Shown here in pieces: positions 42,501 to 49,996 of a DNA stretch of 50,855 nt. The notes under the pieces were generated by a model. The model was not told the DNA's origin, did not search any database, and saw only the letters and a program-made list of their open reading frames with translations. Each line of letters starts with the position of its first letter. Positions within the stretch are counted from its first letter, which is position 1. The DNA comes from Desulfobacteraceae bacterium (GTDB lineage Bacteria > Desulfobacterota > Desulfobacteria > Desulfobacterales > Desulfobacteraceae): positions 1 to 50,855 of the forward strand of contig JAAEMK010000014.1 of NCBI GenBank assembly GCA_024225635.1. The letters are read 5' to 3'. The translations under genes were made by a program, and so were the position numbers.

Positions 42501-43253
42501 ACCCACCCAAAGGGTTCCATCCTTGTCTTCCAAAAGGGACCAGACCGTATCGCTGGCAACACCCTTATCGGAATCGGCTTCATACCGGTAGCGGGTCCAG
42601 GTGTTTGTGCTTTCGTCAAACCGGTTGAGTCCTCCGCCCGAGGTGCCGATCCAGATCAGGCCGTCCCTGGCCTGGATTACCGATGTGACATTATTGCTGC
42701 TCAAACTGTTCGGATTACCGGGGTCATGGACATAATGCTCGAACCGGTCTTGGCTCTTGTCATAGATATCAAACCCGCCCATGGTTCCGATCAGAAGCCG
42801 GTTCCGGTTATCCACAAACAGCCGCTGGGGGCAAAAGCCGTCTGAAATGTTGCTGCTGATGGTGTTGGGGTTACCGGGATCATGTTTGTAATGGGTAAAG
42901 GTATCGGTATCCTTGTCATATTTGTTCAGCCCGCTATCCTTGGTGAGTATCCACAGGACGCCGTCCTGATCCATGACGATGGAGAGCGGGGCCGGCCCTG
43001 AAATGGAATTCCTGCCCGGCTCGTAATACTTTACCTCATGGCCGTCATACCTTCCGATGCCGCCGTAATAGCAAAACCACAGAAAGCCCTCCCTGTCCCG
43101 GATCATGTTCCCCTCCTTCTGGGAGGGAAGATCCTTGAGCCCTGTTTCAAATTCGAACCTGTTTTGCGCATTGAGAACCTGTCCCGTACAAAGGACAAAG
43201 GCAAGGAGTACGAACAACTGATACAAAAATTGATCTTTTTTTGATAATACCAT
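39510..43253 (-). CDS. Two-component sensor kinase with periplasmic beta-propeller and Y_Y_Y domain
   Basis: A 1247-residue membrane kinase. After a signal peptide (to about residue 28) come about a dozen propeller repeats of the reg_prop type, each with W-x-G-T/L-x-x-GL-x-[KR]-[YF]-D and a T-F-x-[HR]-[FY] next strand (about 30-690). A Y_Y_Y domain follows (about 700-790, FEFRFAALNYTNPGKNRYAYML), then one membrane helix (FYSVVAVGIFFAVGFTFLYL), PAS (about 850-960), HisKA with His in GMAHEINNPLAGMI, and ATPase with DNGPGMDEAT and GVGTGLGLSVS. Such sensors often detect carbohydrates or polymers, but the ligand here is unknown. The protein ends after the ATPase: no receiver and no AraC domain, unlike the Bacteroides hybrids. 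ATG 43253 follows AGGGAAAAC. Confidence 0.9.
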   Translation of the reverse strand: MVLSKKDQFLYQLFVLLAFVLCTGQVLNAQNRFEFETGLKDLPSQKEGNMIRDREGFLWFCYYGGIGRYDGHEVKYYEPGRNSISGPAPLSIVMDQDGVLWILTKDSGLNKYDKDTDTFTHYKHDPGNPNTISSNISDGFCPQRLFVDNRNRLLIGTMGGFDIYDKSQDRFEHYVHDPGNPNSLSSNNVTSVIQARDGLIWIGTSGGGLNRFDESTNTWTRYRYEADSDKGVASDTVWSLLEDKDGTLWVGTWDRGLSRFNKETETFSHYRHDPNDPASLGDNKIFYLYGDAAGNIWICHRGSTVAGIEMLDRERSEFVKFAAYPENPSSIKSNYVSTVYEDPVTGIFWVVHTLDGVIEKYDKESRKFALHRHNPANQDSISSSQVVVMLEDKKGRLWLSVVGALEIYDPETGKFTHLPYDEIDPRMGPSTHAMCWDDAGMMWLLNSRGGLTRFDTRSLKPVKHYSHDPDDPDSIMVSTTSGGHVIKDRNDPDILWVALSSGLEKLNKKTGKFTHFIHDPNDPGSITQGTVWSVYDDGKGVLWVSTFGGLNRFDKQTETFTRFLHHPDNPDSIGFDKQSCVFEDSFGHLWVAGFSNGMDLFDRETGVFKHFNKDTGFPATGINITIQEDRNGYLWIGTTDNGLIKFNIREQKVDMVFSRSDGLQDNHFWRSCKKRDGQMWFGGGYGVNSFYPGQVRKNTTIPPVVLTSFTQGGRDADLGKAPERLKHVTLGWKDNFFEFRFAALNYTNPGKNRYAYMLQGRDKEWYYSDGNPSGRYTGLGGGTYTLRLKGSNNDGVWNEEGASLEITIIPPFWKTWWFYSVVAVGIFFAVGFTFLYLQKLQFEISERKLAEAALDRLRNYLSNIIDSMPSVLVGVDTEGNVTQWNKTAEQVTGLPVSRALGKNLTQVFPRMASRMEKITDSIRTREIRQEQKRSRMSENGACYEDVTIYPLVANGVEGAVIRIDDVTEQVRMEEMMVQSEKMLSVGGLAAGMAHEINNPLAGMIQTANVMGNRLINVDIPANQSAAGEVGTNIETIKAFMEKRGILGMIEAINESGRRVAEIVDNMLSFARKSDTRVSSHNLADLLHKTLDLAATDYDLKKHYDFRKIEIREEYEDDLPMVPCEGAKIQQVLLNILSNGAQAMQENMEKNNGDKLRFILRLSREPDTNMMRLEIGDNGPGMDEATQKRIFEPFFTTKPVGVGTGLGLSVSYFIITENHGGTMDVVSEPGKGANFIIRLPLDRLWTQI

Positions 43254-43463
43254 GTTTTCCCTGGCCCTCGAAAAAAGCAACTCATACCTGCTCAATTTAA
43301 ATGACACCCAATAGCGTTTGATCGACATCGCGAGCATATGGCCGAAACATCTATTATCGCTATGTTTTTTATATCGTTTGTTCTACTTCGGTGCAAGGGG
43401 GATTAGAATGTTTTTAGGTAAATATGACCTTTAACCGGACTTGAAGTAACAAAACACGCAATA

Positions 43464-43511
43464 AATACATATCCGTAACAACTCCCTGCCTTTAAATACA
43501 TTTATGTAACA
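43464..43511. promoter_or_regulatory. Candidate enhancer sites (UAS) for AGCS promoter
   Basis: Two related sites, AATACATATCCGTAACA (43464-43480) and AATACATTTATGTAACA (43495-43511), repeat at a 31-bp interval (three helical turns), and the second contains the palindrome TACATTTATGTA. A third GTAACA is at 43446-43451. They lie about 145-190 bp upstream of the -24 element, the usual enhancer distance. Confidence 0.5.
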
Positions 43512-43653
43512 TTCATTCGCAATCCCAACAGGTCAAAACCATGAGATCAAAGAAATAAAACATATGGATTTTCGCCATGGAGGGGATGATCCCATGTTTT
43601 TCCGGCTCTCTCCGGCCCTGATACCTTCATGGCAAAAGAGAACGCCCAAGGCA

Positions 43654-43669
43654 TGGCACCAACCTTGCT
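43654..43669 (+). promoter_or_regulatory. Sigma-54 promoter of AGCS symporter gene
   Basis: TGGCACC-AACC-TTGCT matches the consensus TGGCACG-N4-TTGCT at all but one base, with GG and GC correctly spaced. The predicted start point is near 43680, 46 nt before the ATG. Confidence 0.85.
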
Positions 43670-43725
43670 ATAGATTCCGGCGTGGATCGGTTTTTAGAAG
43701 TTAATTTTTATTTCAAAGGAGTTGG

Positions 43726-45087
43726 ATGTTGGATTTTTTGAATGCGTTAAACAGTTTTGCCTGGGGTCCCGTCATGATAGCCTTTCTGGTCGGCACGGGA
43801 ATTATTTTATCTTTGGCAACAGGGTTTGTACAATTTCGTAAGTTAGGGGAAGGCTTCAGGCTGCTTTTTTCCAAGGACCATGTCGGCGACGGGGATATCA
43901 CCCCGTTTCAGGCCCTCATGACCTCCCTTTCCGCAACCATCGGTACGGGTAATATCGCGGGGGTGGCAACGGCAATCGCCCTTGGCGGACCCGGCGCGGT
44001 ATTCTGGATGTGGGCCACCGCGGCGGTTGGCGGGGCCACAAAATTCGGTGAAGCGGTCCTTGCGATCAAGTACAGGGAGGTCAATGAAAAAGGTGAGCAG
44101 TCCGGCGGCCCCATGTACTATATAGAAAACGGGATGACCGAGAAATTTGGTCCCAACAAATTATGGAAAGCCCTTGGCTGGGCCTTTGCCTTCTTTGGCG
44201 TGATTGCGTCGTTTGGCATCGGCAATATGGTTCAGTCCAATTCAGTCGCATCGGCCATGGAATCAAGCTTCAACATCCCCCCCTATGTGTCAGGGTTCAT
44301 TATCGCAGCTTTAACCGCGCTGGTCATCATCGGCGGCATAAAATCCATCGCAAAGGTCACCTCCAAAATCGTTCCTGTCATGGCATTTTTATTTGTCGCG
44401 GGTTCCCTGGTGGTTCTTTTCGGAAAAGCGGAACTGATTCCCCAGGCATTTCAGATGATTTTCTCGAACGCGTTTACAGGCACGGCGGTGGGCGGCGGCC
44501 TCGTAGGCACCGTAATCCGGATGGGTGTTGCCCGGGGTGTCTTTTCCAATGAGGCGGGACTTGGCAGCGCGCCCATCGCCCATGCCGCCTCTTCAAACAA
44601 CAACCCGTACACCCAGGGACTGATCGCCTCCCTATCCCCTTTTATAGATACCCTGGTTATTTGCACCATGACAGCCCTTGTGATTCTTGTATCCGGGCTT
44701 GTGACCTTTGGTCCCGACGGAATGATGGCCGTCACGGACGGTCTCAACGGCGCGGCCCTGACCTCAACGGCATTTGAGGTATCCCTGCCGGGGCTGGGCA
44801 AATATATCGTGTCATTTGGTCTCATCTTCTTTGCTTTTTCAACCATTCTGGGATGGTTTTATTACGGGTCCAAATGCCTTGAATATATTGCCGGTGTAAA
44901 AGCGGTGGTAATGTACAAATGGCTTTGGGTTCTCTTTGTTTTTGTGGGCGCGACCCTTAAAATTGGTATCGTATGGAACCTGTCCGATACCTTTAACGGC
45001 CTTATGGCGATTCCCAACCTGATCGCTCTCATCGCCCTTGCCCCCGTGATTGTCAAGCTGACAAAAGAGGGAAAAGTGAAAAGCTGA
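43726..45087 (+). CDS. Sodium:alanine/glycine symporter (AGCS family)
   Basis: A 453-residue transporter with about eleven membrane helices. AGCS signatures: FAWGPVMIAFLVGTGIILSLATGFVQFR at the start, LSATIGTGNIAGVATAIALGGPGAVFWMW, SGGPMYYIENGM, VVLFGKAELIPQAFQMIFSNAFTG, and EAGLGSAPIAHAAS. The family imports alanine or glycine with Na+; several members take D-alanine equally well. AAAGGAG lies 5 nt before the ATG. The gene has its own sigma-54 promoter and a terminator, so it is a single unit. It is upstream of the D-amino-acid-type operon and its product probably supplies that pathway. Confidence 0.93.
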   Translation: MLDFLNALNSFAWGPVMIAFLVGTGIILSLATGFVQFRKLGEGFRLLFSKDHVGDGDITPFQALMTSLSATIGTGNIAGVATAIALGGPGAVFWMWATAAVGGATKFGEAVLAIKYREVNEKGEQSGGPMYYIENGMTEKFGPNKLWKALGWAFAFFGVIASFGIGNMVQSNSVASAMESSFNIPPYVSGFIIAALTALVIIGGIKSIAKVTSKIVPVMAFLFVAGSLVVLFGKAELIPQAFQMIFSNAFTGTAVGGGLVGTVIRMGVARGVFSNEAGLGSAPIAHAASSNNNPYTQGLIASLSPFIDTLVICTMTALVILVSGLVTFGPDGMMAVTDGLNGAALTSTAFEVSLPGLGKYIVSFGLIFFAFSTILGWFYYGSKCLEYIAGVKAVVMYKWLWVLFVFVGATLKIGIVWNLSDTFNGLMAIPNLIALIALAPVIVKLTKEGKVKS

Positions 45088-45113
45088 ATCACCCCGTAAA
45101 CCATCCGGTCAGG

Positions 45114-45156
45114 CCGGAGCCGGCACTGAATGCAAAATACCGGCTCCGGTTCTTTC
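45114..45156 (+). terminator. Terminator after AGCS symporter gene
   Basis: CCGGAGCCGG (45114-45123) pairs with CCGGCTCCGG (45140-45149), followed by TTCTTT. Confidence 0.75.
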
Positions 45157-45277
45157 CGGGCCCATGGGATAAACAAAGAGATCCGCCGGATGTGACACTT
45201 TGTCGCAACTGAAACAGTTTGATAAAAAAAGATTGACCTCACCACAAAAATGATACATAAGATCTCATTTGACACAC

Positions 45278-45299
45278 TTTGACACCCCATGGGGTCAAA
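45278..45299. promoter_or_regulatory. Near-palindromic operator before the DauR-like gene
   Basis: TTTGAC and GTCAAA flank CCCATGGG, with two extra bases (AC) in the left arm. A direct copy of TTTGACAC precedes it at 45268-45275. It sits 12 bp before the regulator's start codon and is a likely site of autoregulation. Confidence 0.5.
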
Positions 45300-45310
45300 T
45301 GGGAGCAGCC

Positions 45311-45985
45311 ATGACAGACGAAGACATATTTAAGCACTATATCAATGTGGCCGAAATTCTCGGAGAGATGTTCGGGCCTATCCTGGAAGTGATCGTCCAT
45401 GACCTCAGAAGACCGGAGCATTCCATCATCGCCATCATCAACGGCCACATTACGGGACGAACCGTGGGGGACGGCACCTCCGACCTCGGCGTCCTGAGGC
45501 TCAAGGGGGAGGTGCCCGACAAGATCGTAAGCTATGCCAACCAGAGCCCGACCGGGGAGAAGCTCAAATCCTCCACCCTGGCCATCCGGAATTCAAAGGG
45601 CGATCTACTCGGTTCCTTCAGCCTGAACCTCCAGACTTCCTATTTCGATCAATTCGGCAAGTTCATCGAACAGTTTATTTCGACCCAATCAAACACCTAC
45701 ACACCCCCAAAAGAGCAGTTTTACCTGTTCACGCCCAGGGAAGAGATCAAGTCCGCCTGCCAGCAGTTCCTGGTGGAAAACGGCCTGCTGGGCAAGCCCC
45801 TGAACAAGGCCCGGAAAAAAGAGGTGATCCTTTTTCTCCATAACGAGGGCCACTTGAACAAGCGCGGGGTGGTGACCATCATCTCAGAGGAGCTGGGGGT
45901 CAGCCGGAACACCATATATCGATATTTGAAAGAGATTGAAACACAAATTCAAACCAAAGGACAAAACCATGACTCAAACAGGTAA
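45311..45985 (+). CDS. YheO/DauR-type transcriptional regulator
   Basis: A 224-residue regulator with a PAS-like N-terminal domain of the YheO type (about 5-115: GEMFGPILEVIVHDLRRPEHSIIAIINGHITGRTVGDGTSDLG) and a C-terminal helix-turn-helix (about 170-220: KKEVILFLHNEGHLNKRGVVTIISEELGVSRNTIYRYLKE). This is the layout of DauR, the repressor of D-arginine catabolism, and of YheO. It heads the operon that ends with a D-amino-acid-type aminotransferase, so a D-amino acid or related metabolite is its probable effector. ATG 45311 follows GGGAG; the frame extends upstream to a TTG inside the operator, which is unlikely. The last 17 bp overlap the next gene. Confidence 0.85.
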   Translation: MTDEDIFKHYINVAEILGEMFGPILEVIVHDLRRPEHSIIAIINGHITGRTVGDGTSDLGVLRLKGEVPDKIVSYANQSPTGEKLKSSTLAIRNSKGDLLGSFSLNLQTSYFDQFGKFIEQFISTQSNTYTPPKEQFYLFTPREEIKSACQQFLVENGLLGKPLNKARKKEVILFLHNEGHLNKRGVVTIISEELGVSRNTIYRYLKEIETQIQTKGQNHDSNR

Positions 45986-46748
45986 AGAGGTACGTTCCCG
46001 GATAAGAGAAGGCCTAATCACCGGCCCCACAAGCGGGATGGCCCCGGGATATGTCCAGGCCAATCTCGCCATCCTTCCCCGGGACTGGGCATTTGATTTT
46101 TTACTCTTTGCCCAGCGCAATCCCAAGCCCTGCCCCATTATCGAGGCCGGCGACCCGGGCAACCACTTCACAAGGTTCTGCGCCGACCAGGCAAACATCT
46201 GCACGGACATCCCCAAATACCGGATTTACAGAAATGGCGAGATGACCGAAGAGATGACCGATATTACAAAATTGTGGCGGGAGGATTTCGTCTATTTCCT
46301 CCTGGGATGCAGTTTCTCCTTTGAAGACGCCCTGATCAAGGCCGATCTCAAAATCAGGCACATGGAAGAAAACGTGAACGTGCCCATGTATAAAACCAGC
46401 ATCATGTGCCACGCCGCTGGAAAATTCAAGGAGACCCCCATGGTGGTGAGCATGCGGCCCTTCAAGGCCAAAGACGCCATCAAGGCCGTGGAGATCACCC
46501 GGGATTATCCCTATGTCCACGGCAGCCCCGTTCATATGGGCAATCCAGCGGAAATCGGGATCACGGACCTCTCCTCCCCCGACTTCGGCGATCCCGTCAC
46601 GGTCAGGGATGACGAAATCCCGGTATTCTGGGCCTGCGGCGTCACCCCGCAAATGGCCGCCATGGTGGCGCGTCCGCCCCTGATGATCACCCACGCCCCC
46701 GGCCATATGTTCATTGGCGACAAAAAAGATTATGAGTTCAAACTGTAA
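45969..46748 (+). CDS. DUF1445 protein, D-glutamate cyclase-like N-terminal domain
   Basis: A 259-residue protein of the DUF1445 family (annotated putative hydro-lyase, YcsI-like). Conserved segments: GPTSGMAPGYVQANLAILPRDWAFDFLLFAQRNPKPCPI near the start, DIPKYRIYRNGE, DFVYFLLGCSFSFEDAL, NVPMYKTSIMC, and ITHAPGHMFIGD at the end. In mammals the same domain is fused to DUF4392 in D-glutamate cyclase, which converts D-glutamate to 5-oxo-D-proline; here the two are adjacent genes. AAAGGA lies 7 nt before the ATG. It overlaps the regulator gene by 17 bp and is translated with it. Confidence 0.85.
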   Translation: MTQTGKEVRSRIREGLITGPTSGMAPGYVQANLAILPRDWAFDFLLFAQRNPKPCPIIEAGDPGNHFTRFCADQANICTDIPKYRIYRNGEMTEEMTDITKLWREDFVYFLLGCSFSFEDALIKADLKIRHMEENVNVPMYKTSIMCHAAGKFKETPMVVSMRPFKAKDAIKAVEITRDYPYVHGSPVHMGNPAEIGITDLSSPDFGDPVTVRDDEIPVFWACGVTPQMAAMVARPPLMITHAPGHMFIGDKKDYEFKL

Positions 46749-46889
46749 GGGACAAAGGTAGAGCCGACTGTTTCCGGCGAAACAGGACAGGTGCGTAGAC
46801 TGTCAGGATCTGTCTGCCCCCACAATAAAGAAACGTATATAAAGGATGCCGGCTTTTTTATGAACCATGCAAAACCAGAAGAAAACAAC

Positions 46890-47831
46890 ATGAAAACCAT
46901 TGCGGCGCATATCGAACGGTCGATCCAGCAGGATCCCGGGAACAGGGGCCTTGACAACTGGGCGATCCAAAAGGAACTCCTCCCGGCTACCCAGTCCCTG
47001 GCCCAGGGAGACCACATCATCATCACCACCGGGTTTTACATCCTTAGCGCCGGGGTCATCGAGACCGACGGCCCTCCCGGGGCCATCATCCTCGCCGATG
47101 CCCTGCGGCGCATGGGCAAAAAAGTCACCCTGCTGATCGACAGCAGCGATGCCACCATCATCCGCCGGGGCATGGATGCAATCGGCTCGTCGGTGCGGAT
47201 CGTGGAGATCCATGACGGCAGGGAGATATCAGCCGGGGAGCTGTTCACCCCGGACACCACCCACTTCATCGCCCTGGAACGCCCCGGCCAGGCCGAGGAC
47301 GGCTGCTACTACAATTTCAGGGGATATGACCTCTCCCCCCACATCGCGCCCCTGGACGATCTTTTTGTCCATGCCCAATCCCGGAACATCATGACCATCG
47401 GCATCGGGGACGGCGGCAACGAACTCGGCCTCGGCAAGGTGTCCGCCAATGTGGATTCCCATATGCCGGACAACCGGCCCTTCAGCTGCAAGACCGCCGC
47501 GGACTTCTGCATTTGCGCCGGGGTCAGCAACTGGGGAGGGTACGGCATGGCGGCCCTGCTATCCGTCATGGCAAGCCAAAACCTGCTGCCCAGCCCCCCG
47601 GAACTTTCAAAACTTCTGGACGCCATCACCGAAGCCGGGGCCGTGGACGGCGTAACCGGCAAGAACACCCCCTCCGTGGACGGCCTGGAGGAAGAGTGGG
47701 AGCACAACATCTTTTTCATGATGCACGAACTCTCCCAAAGCAGCACCTCCCCGGACGCCGGAACGTCCCCAAGGCTGCACGCACCCGCAACACCGTATAC
47801 CCCCAATCAAGGAGATAATACCGATGATTAA
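46890..47831 (+). CDS. DUF4392 protein, D-glutamate cyclase-like C-terminal domain
   Basis: A protein of about 313 residues of the DUF4392 family, found at the C-terminus of the mammalian D-glutamate cyclase. Typical segments: DPGNRGLDNW near the start, HIIITTGFYILSAGVIETDGPPGAIILADALRRMGKKVTLL, FIALERPGQAEDGCYYNFRGYDLS, and IGIGDGGNELGLGKV. The C-terminal 50 residues are low-complexity (Ser, Thr, Pro). ATG 46890 is chosen since the following residues align best with the domain start; ATG 46861 and GTG 46791 are open, and no start has a strong ribosome binding site. It overlaps the PxpA gene by 8 bp and follows DUF1445 after 141 bp. Confidence 0.82.
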   Translation: MKTIAAHIERSIQQDPGNRGLDNWAIQKELLPATQSLAQGDHIIITTGFYILSAGVIETDGPPGAIILADALRRMGKKVTLLIDSSDATIIRRGMDAIGSSVRIVEIHDGREISAGELFTPDTTHFIALERPGQAEDGCYYNFRGYDLSPHIAPLDDLFVHAQSRNIMTIGIGDGGNELGLGKVSANVDSHMPDNRPFSCKTAADFCICAGVSNWGGYGMAALLSVMASQNLLPSPPELSKLLDAITEAGAVDGVTGKNTPSVDGLEEEWEHNIFFMMHELSQSSTSPDAGTSPRLHAPATPYTPNQGDNTDD

Positions 47832-48561
47832 AATCAATTGTGACATTGGCGAACGGGGCCCCCGTCATCCTGTCGACCTGGAACTGATGAACGATATCCA
47901 TATCGCCAATATTGCCTGCGGCGGCCATGCCGGAGATCCGGAAAGCGTGGGCGTATTCATGGGCCTGGCAAGCAAAAACAATATACAGGTTGCGGCCCAC
48001 CTCTCCTACCCGGACCGGGAGAATTTCGGCAGGCTCACCATGGAGATCTCACAAGAGCAGCTCCTGTCCTCCCTGGATACCCAGTTCAGCCTGATGCCCC
48101 GGGGTAAAATGGTCAAATTCCATGGGGCCCTGTACAACGATTCATGCACGGACCCGGCCCTGGCCCAAACCCTGACCTCCTGGCTCCAGGCCAATGAAAT
48201 CACCCGGATCATCACCCCGGCCGGATCAAAACTGGCCCGGCATTGCGGGGACGCAAACATCCGGGTGGTGGCGGAAGCCTTTGCCGAGCGAAGGTACACC
48301 CGTCCCCCCGGAGCCGACTCGCCCCAGCTCGTAAGCCGGGCCAAGGATTACGCCTGCATCCACGACTGCGACCAGGCCGTGGAGCAAACCCTGAATATCA
48401 TCAGAAACAACCGGATCGACCTGGTCATAGAGAATGAGGACAACACCGTCTCATACGAATCCGCCCCCATGGAGGCTGATACCGTCTGTATCCATTCCGA
48501 TTCAGTGATTTCCCTGGAGCTTGCAAAAAGACTGGCCGCCATTACCTTGGAAAAAGAGTAG
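47824..48561 (+). CDS. pxpA: LamB/YcsF family, 5-oxoprolinase subunit A-like
   Basis: A 245-residue protein of the LamB/YcsF (PxpA) family. Motifs: KINCDIGERG at the start, IANIACGGHAGDPESV, QVAAHLSYPDRENFGR and VKFHGALYND, with conserved Asp, His and Asn residues. With PxpB and PxpC, PxpA forms the ATP-dependent bacterial 5-oxoprolinase that opens 5-oxoproline to glutamate. Neither PxpB nor PxpC is in the window, so this subunit either works with distant partners or has another role. AAGGAG lies 9 nt before ATG. Its product fits the DUF1445/DUF4392 pathway, which would make 5-oxoproline. The gene symbol is given for the family; equivalence is not proven. Confidence 0.82.
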   Translation: MIKINCDIGERGPRHPVDLELMNDIHIANIACGGHAGDPESVGVFMGLASKNNIQVAAHLSYPDRENFGRLTMEISQEQLLSSLDTQFSLMPRGKMVKFHGALYNDSCTDPALAQTLTSWLQANEITRIITPAGSKLARHCGDANIRVVAEAFAERRYTRPPGADSPQLVSRAKDYACIHDCDQAVEQTLNIIRNNRIDLVIENEDNTVSYESAPMEADTVCIHSDSVISLELAKRLAAITLEKE

Positions 48562-48699
48562 GCGATCACCGGCGCACCGCATAAAACCACGAGAAAGGCC
48601 CGGCTCCTTGCCAGGCATACGCCCGGGGAGCCCAACGAAATAATAAAGAGATGCAACGGTTTAATATAAACCAATTGGACAATCAGAAGGGATAAAAAC

Positions 48700-49539
48700 A
48701 TGGATATTTATTATATCGACGGAAAATTTGTAACGGCGGAAGAATCAACAATCACGGTAAACGACATGGCGCTGCTGCGCGGTTACGGCGTATTTGACTT
48801 CATGCGTACCTATGGCGGAAAACCCTTTTACCTGGACGCCCATGTAACAAGGCTCCTCCGTTCAGCCACCCTCATCGGCCTGACCGTGCCCTGGTCGAAA
48901 CAGGAGATCATCGACATCACCATGGAAACCCTCAAGAAAAACAACCATGAGGAATCCAATGTGCGTATCGTGATCACCGGCGGGGTCAGCCCGGACTCCA
49001 TCACCCCCCAGGGACACCCCAGCCTGCTCGTGATGGTCACCCCCCTGCACGCCCTGCCCCGGGAGTGGTATACCGAGGGCGTCAAGGTGATCACCTCCCA
49101 TCTGGAACGCTTCATCCCGGACGCCAAGACCACCAACTACATCCCCGGCATCATGGCCCTGGAAAACGCCAAAAAGCAGAACGCCATCGAGTCCATCTAT
49201 GTGGACCGCCACGGCAACCTCCTCGAGGGCACCACAACCAATTTTTACGCGTTCATAGACGGCAAGCTGGTAACCCCGGCCACGGGCATGCTCCCCGGAA
49301 TTACCCGCAAGGTGATTTTAGAGCTTGCCGACAGCGAGTTTGATGTCGAAATGCGGGACATCAAAAAAGATGAGATCCGCCTCATGGACGAAGCGTTCCT
49401 CTCCGCCTCCAACAAGGAGATCGTCCCGGTAACGGAAATTGACTGTGTCACCATCGGCGACGGAAAGCCCGGCGAACAGACCCTGAAACTCAGAAAACTG
49501 TTCAACGAGTTCACCACCCGGTACGGCCAGGGTGAGTAA
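48700..49539 (+). CDS. Class IV aminotransferase, D-amino-acid type
   Basis: A 279-residue pyridoxal-phosphate enzyme of fold type IV. It starts YIDGKFVTAEESTITVNDMALLRGYGVFDFMRTY, binds PLP through Lys143 in DAKTTNYIPGI, and has ESIYVDRHGNLLEGTTTNFYAF and GMLPGITRKVILEL. The EG-T/S-T-N-F signature and short length suit D-amino-acid aminotransferase as well as branched-chain aminotransferase; the operon context (DauR-like regulator, D-glutamate cyclase domains) favours D-amino acids, for example D-alanine plus 2-oxoglutarate giving D-glutamate. The start follows AGAAGGGAT. It is 138 bp after pxpA and ends in a strong hairpin. Confidence 0.85.
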   Translation: MDIYYIDGKFVTAEESTITVNDMALLRGYGVFDFMRTYGGKPFYLDAHVTRLLRSATLIGLTVPWSKQEIIDITMETLKKNNHEESNVRIVITGGVSPDSITPQGHPSLLVMVTPLHALPREWYTEGVKVITSHLERFIPDAKTTNYIPGIMALENAKKQNAIESIYVDRHGNLLEGTTTNFYAFIDGKLVTPATGMLPGITRKVILELADSEFDVEMRDIKKDEIRLMDEAFLSASNKEIVPVTEIDCVTIGDGKPGEQTLKLRKLFNEFTTRYGQGE

Positions 49540-49557
49540 GTAAAGTTGCAAGAGAGT

Positions 49558-49605
49558 TCCGGCGTTATGACCAGGCCCGATTCCGGGCCTGGTCATAACG
49601 CCGGA
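49558..49605. terminator. Perfect 22-bp-stem hairpin after the aminotransferase gene
   Basis: Bases 49558-49579 and 49584-49605 are exact reverse complements around ATTC. There is no T-tract on either side; the hairpin may end the operon, protect its 3' end, or be a palindromic insertion. Confidence 0.6.
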
Positions 49606-49996
49606 CCATTCTTCAGTGATACGAGCCCTTTGGTCTTGAATTGTGGCATGCTATTGACATGAAGTTGCTAAATCCCCCCACCATCAAAACAAACTTGCCA
49701 GATTTTAAAACATTCTAAGATTCAATTGCCCGTTATGATGGTTAGCCAATAACGACACCCGTGCTCCTTTGCATGGAGGGAGACGGCATCCATGAGGGGG
49801 TGTACCCTCGTCCGGCCCGAAGATGGGTGACATATATTGAACCTTGACAATACGAAAACAAATCTACGCTATTTTTTTTGTTTTTACCTTGACGTCCTGA
49901 TTTCAATTTGTCTAATATTTATGGGATATTCTAAAAATCTCCACAGAAAAAAGTAATAGCTGCAGGGACATTGGGGCGGAAAGACATGGATCATTA
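49606..49996. other. AT-rich spacer at accessory boundary
   Basis: About 390 bp without a gene except a three-codon leader. It includes short stems such as GAGGG/CCCTC near 49796-49811 and marks the change from typical to AT-rich composition. Confidence 0.5.
49889..49918 (+). promoter_or_regulatory. Promoter of accessory membrane protein gene
   Basis: TTGACG (49889-49894), an 18-bp spacer, TAATAT (49913-49918). Confidence 0.5.

Larger units (their letters stand above)
43254..43725. other. Regulatory region between propeller kinase and AGCS symporter
   Basis: 472 bp, AT-rich, with no coding frame. It holds a sigma-54 promoter and an upstream repeat pair for the symporter gene (listed separately), and by position the promoter of the divergent kinase gene, which I could not identify. 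Confidence 0.65.

Noticed and set aside
49640-49665. Sigma-54 promoter-like TGGCATGCTATTGAC
   Set aside because: The essential GC at -12 is missing, and no gene starts at suitable distance.
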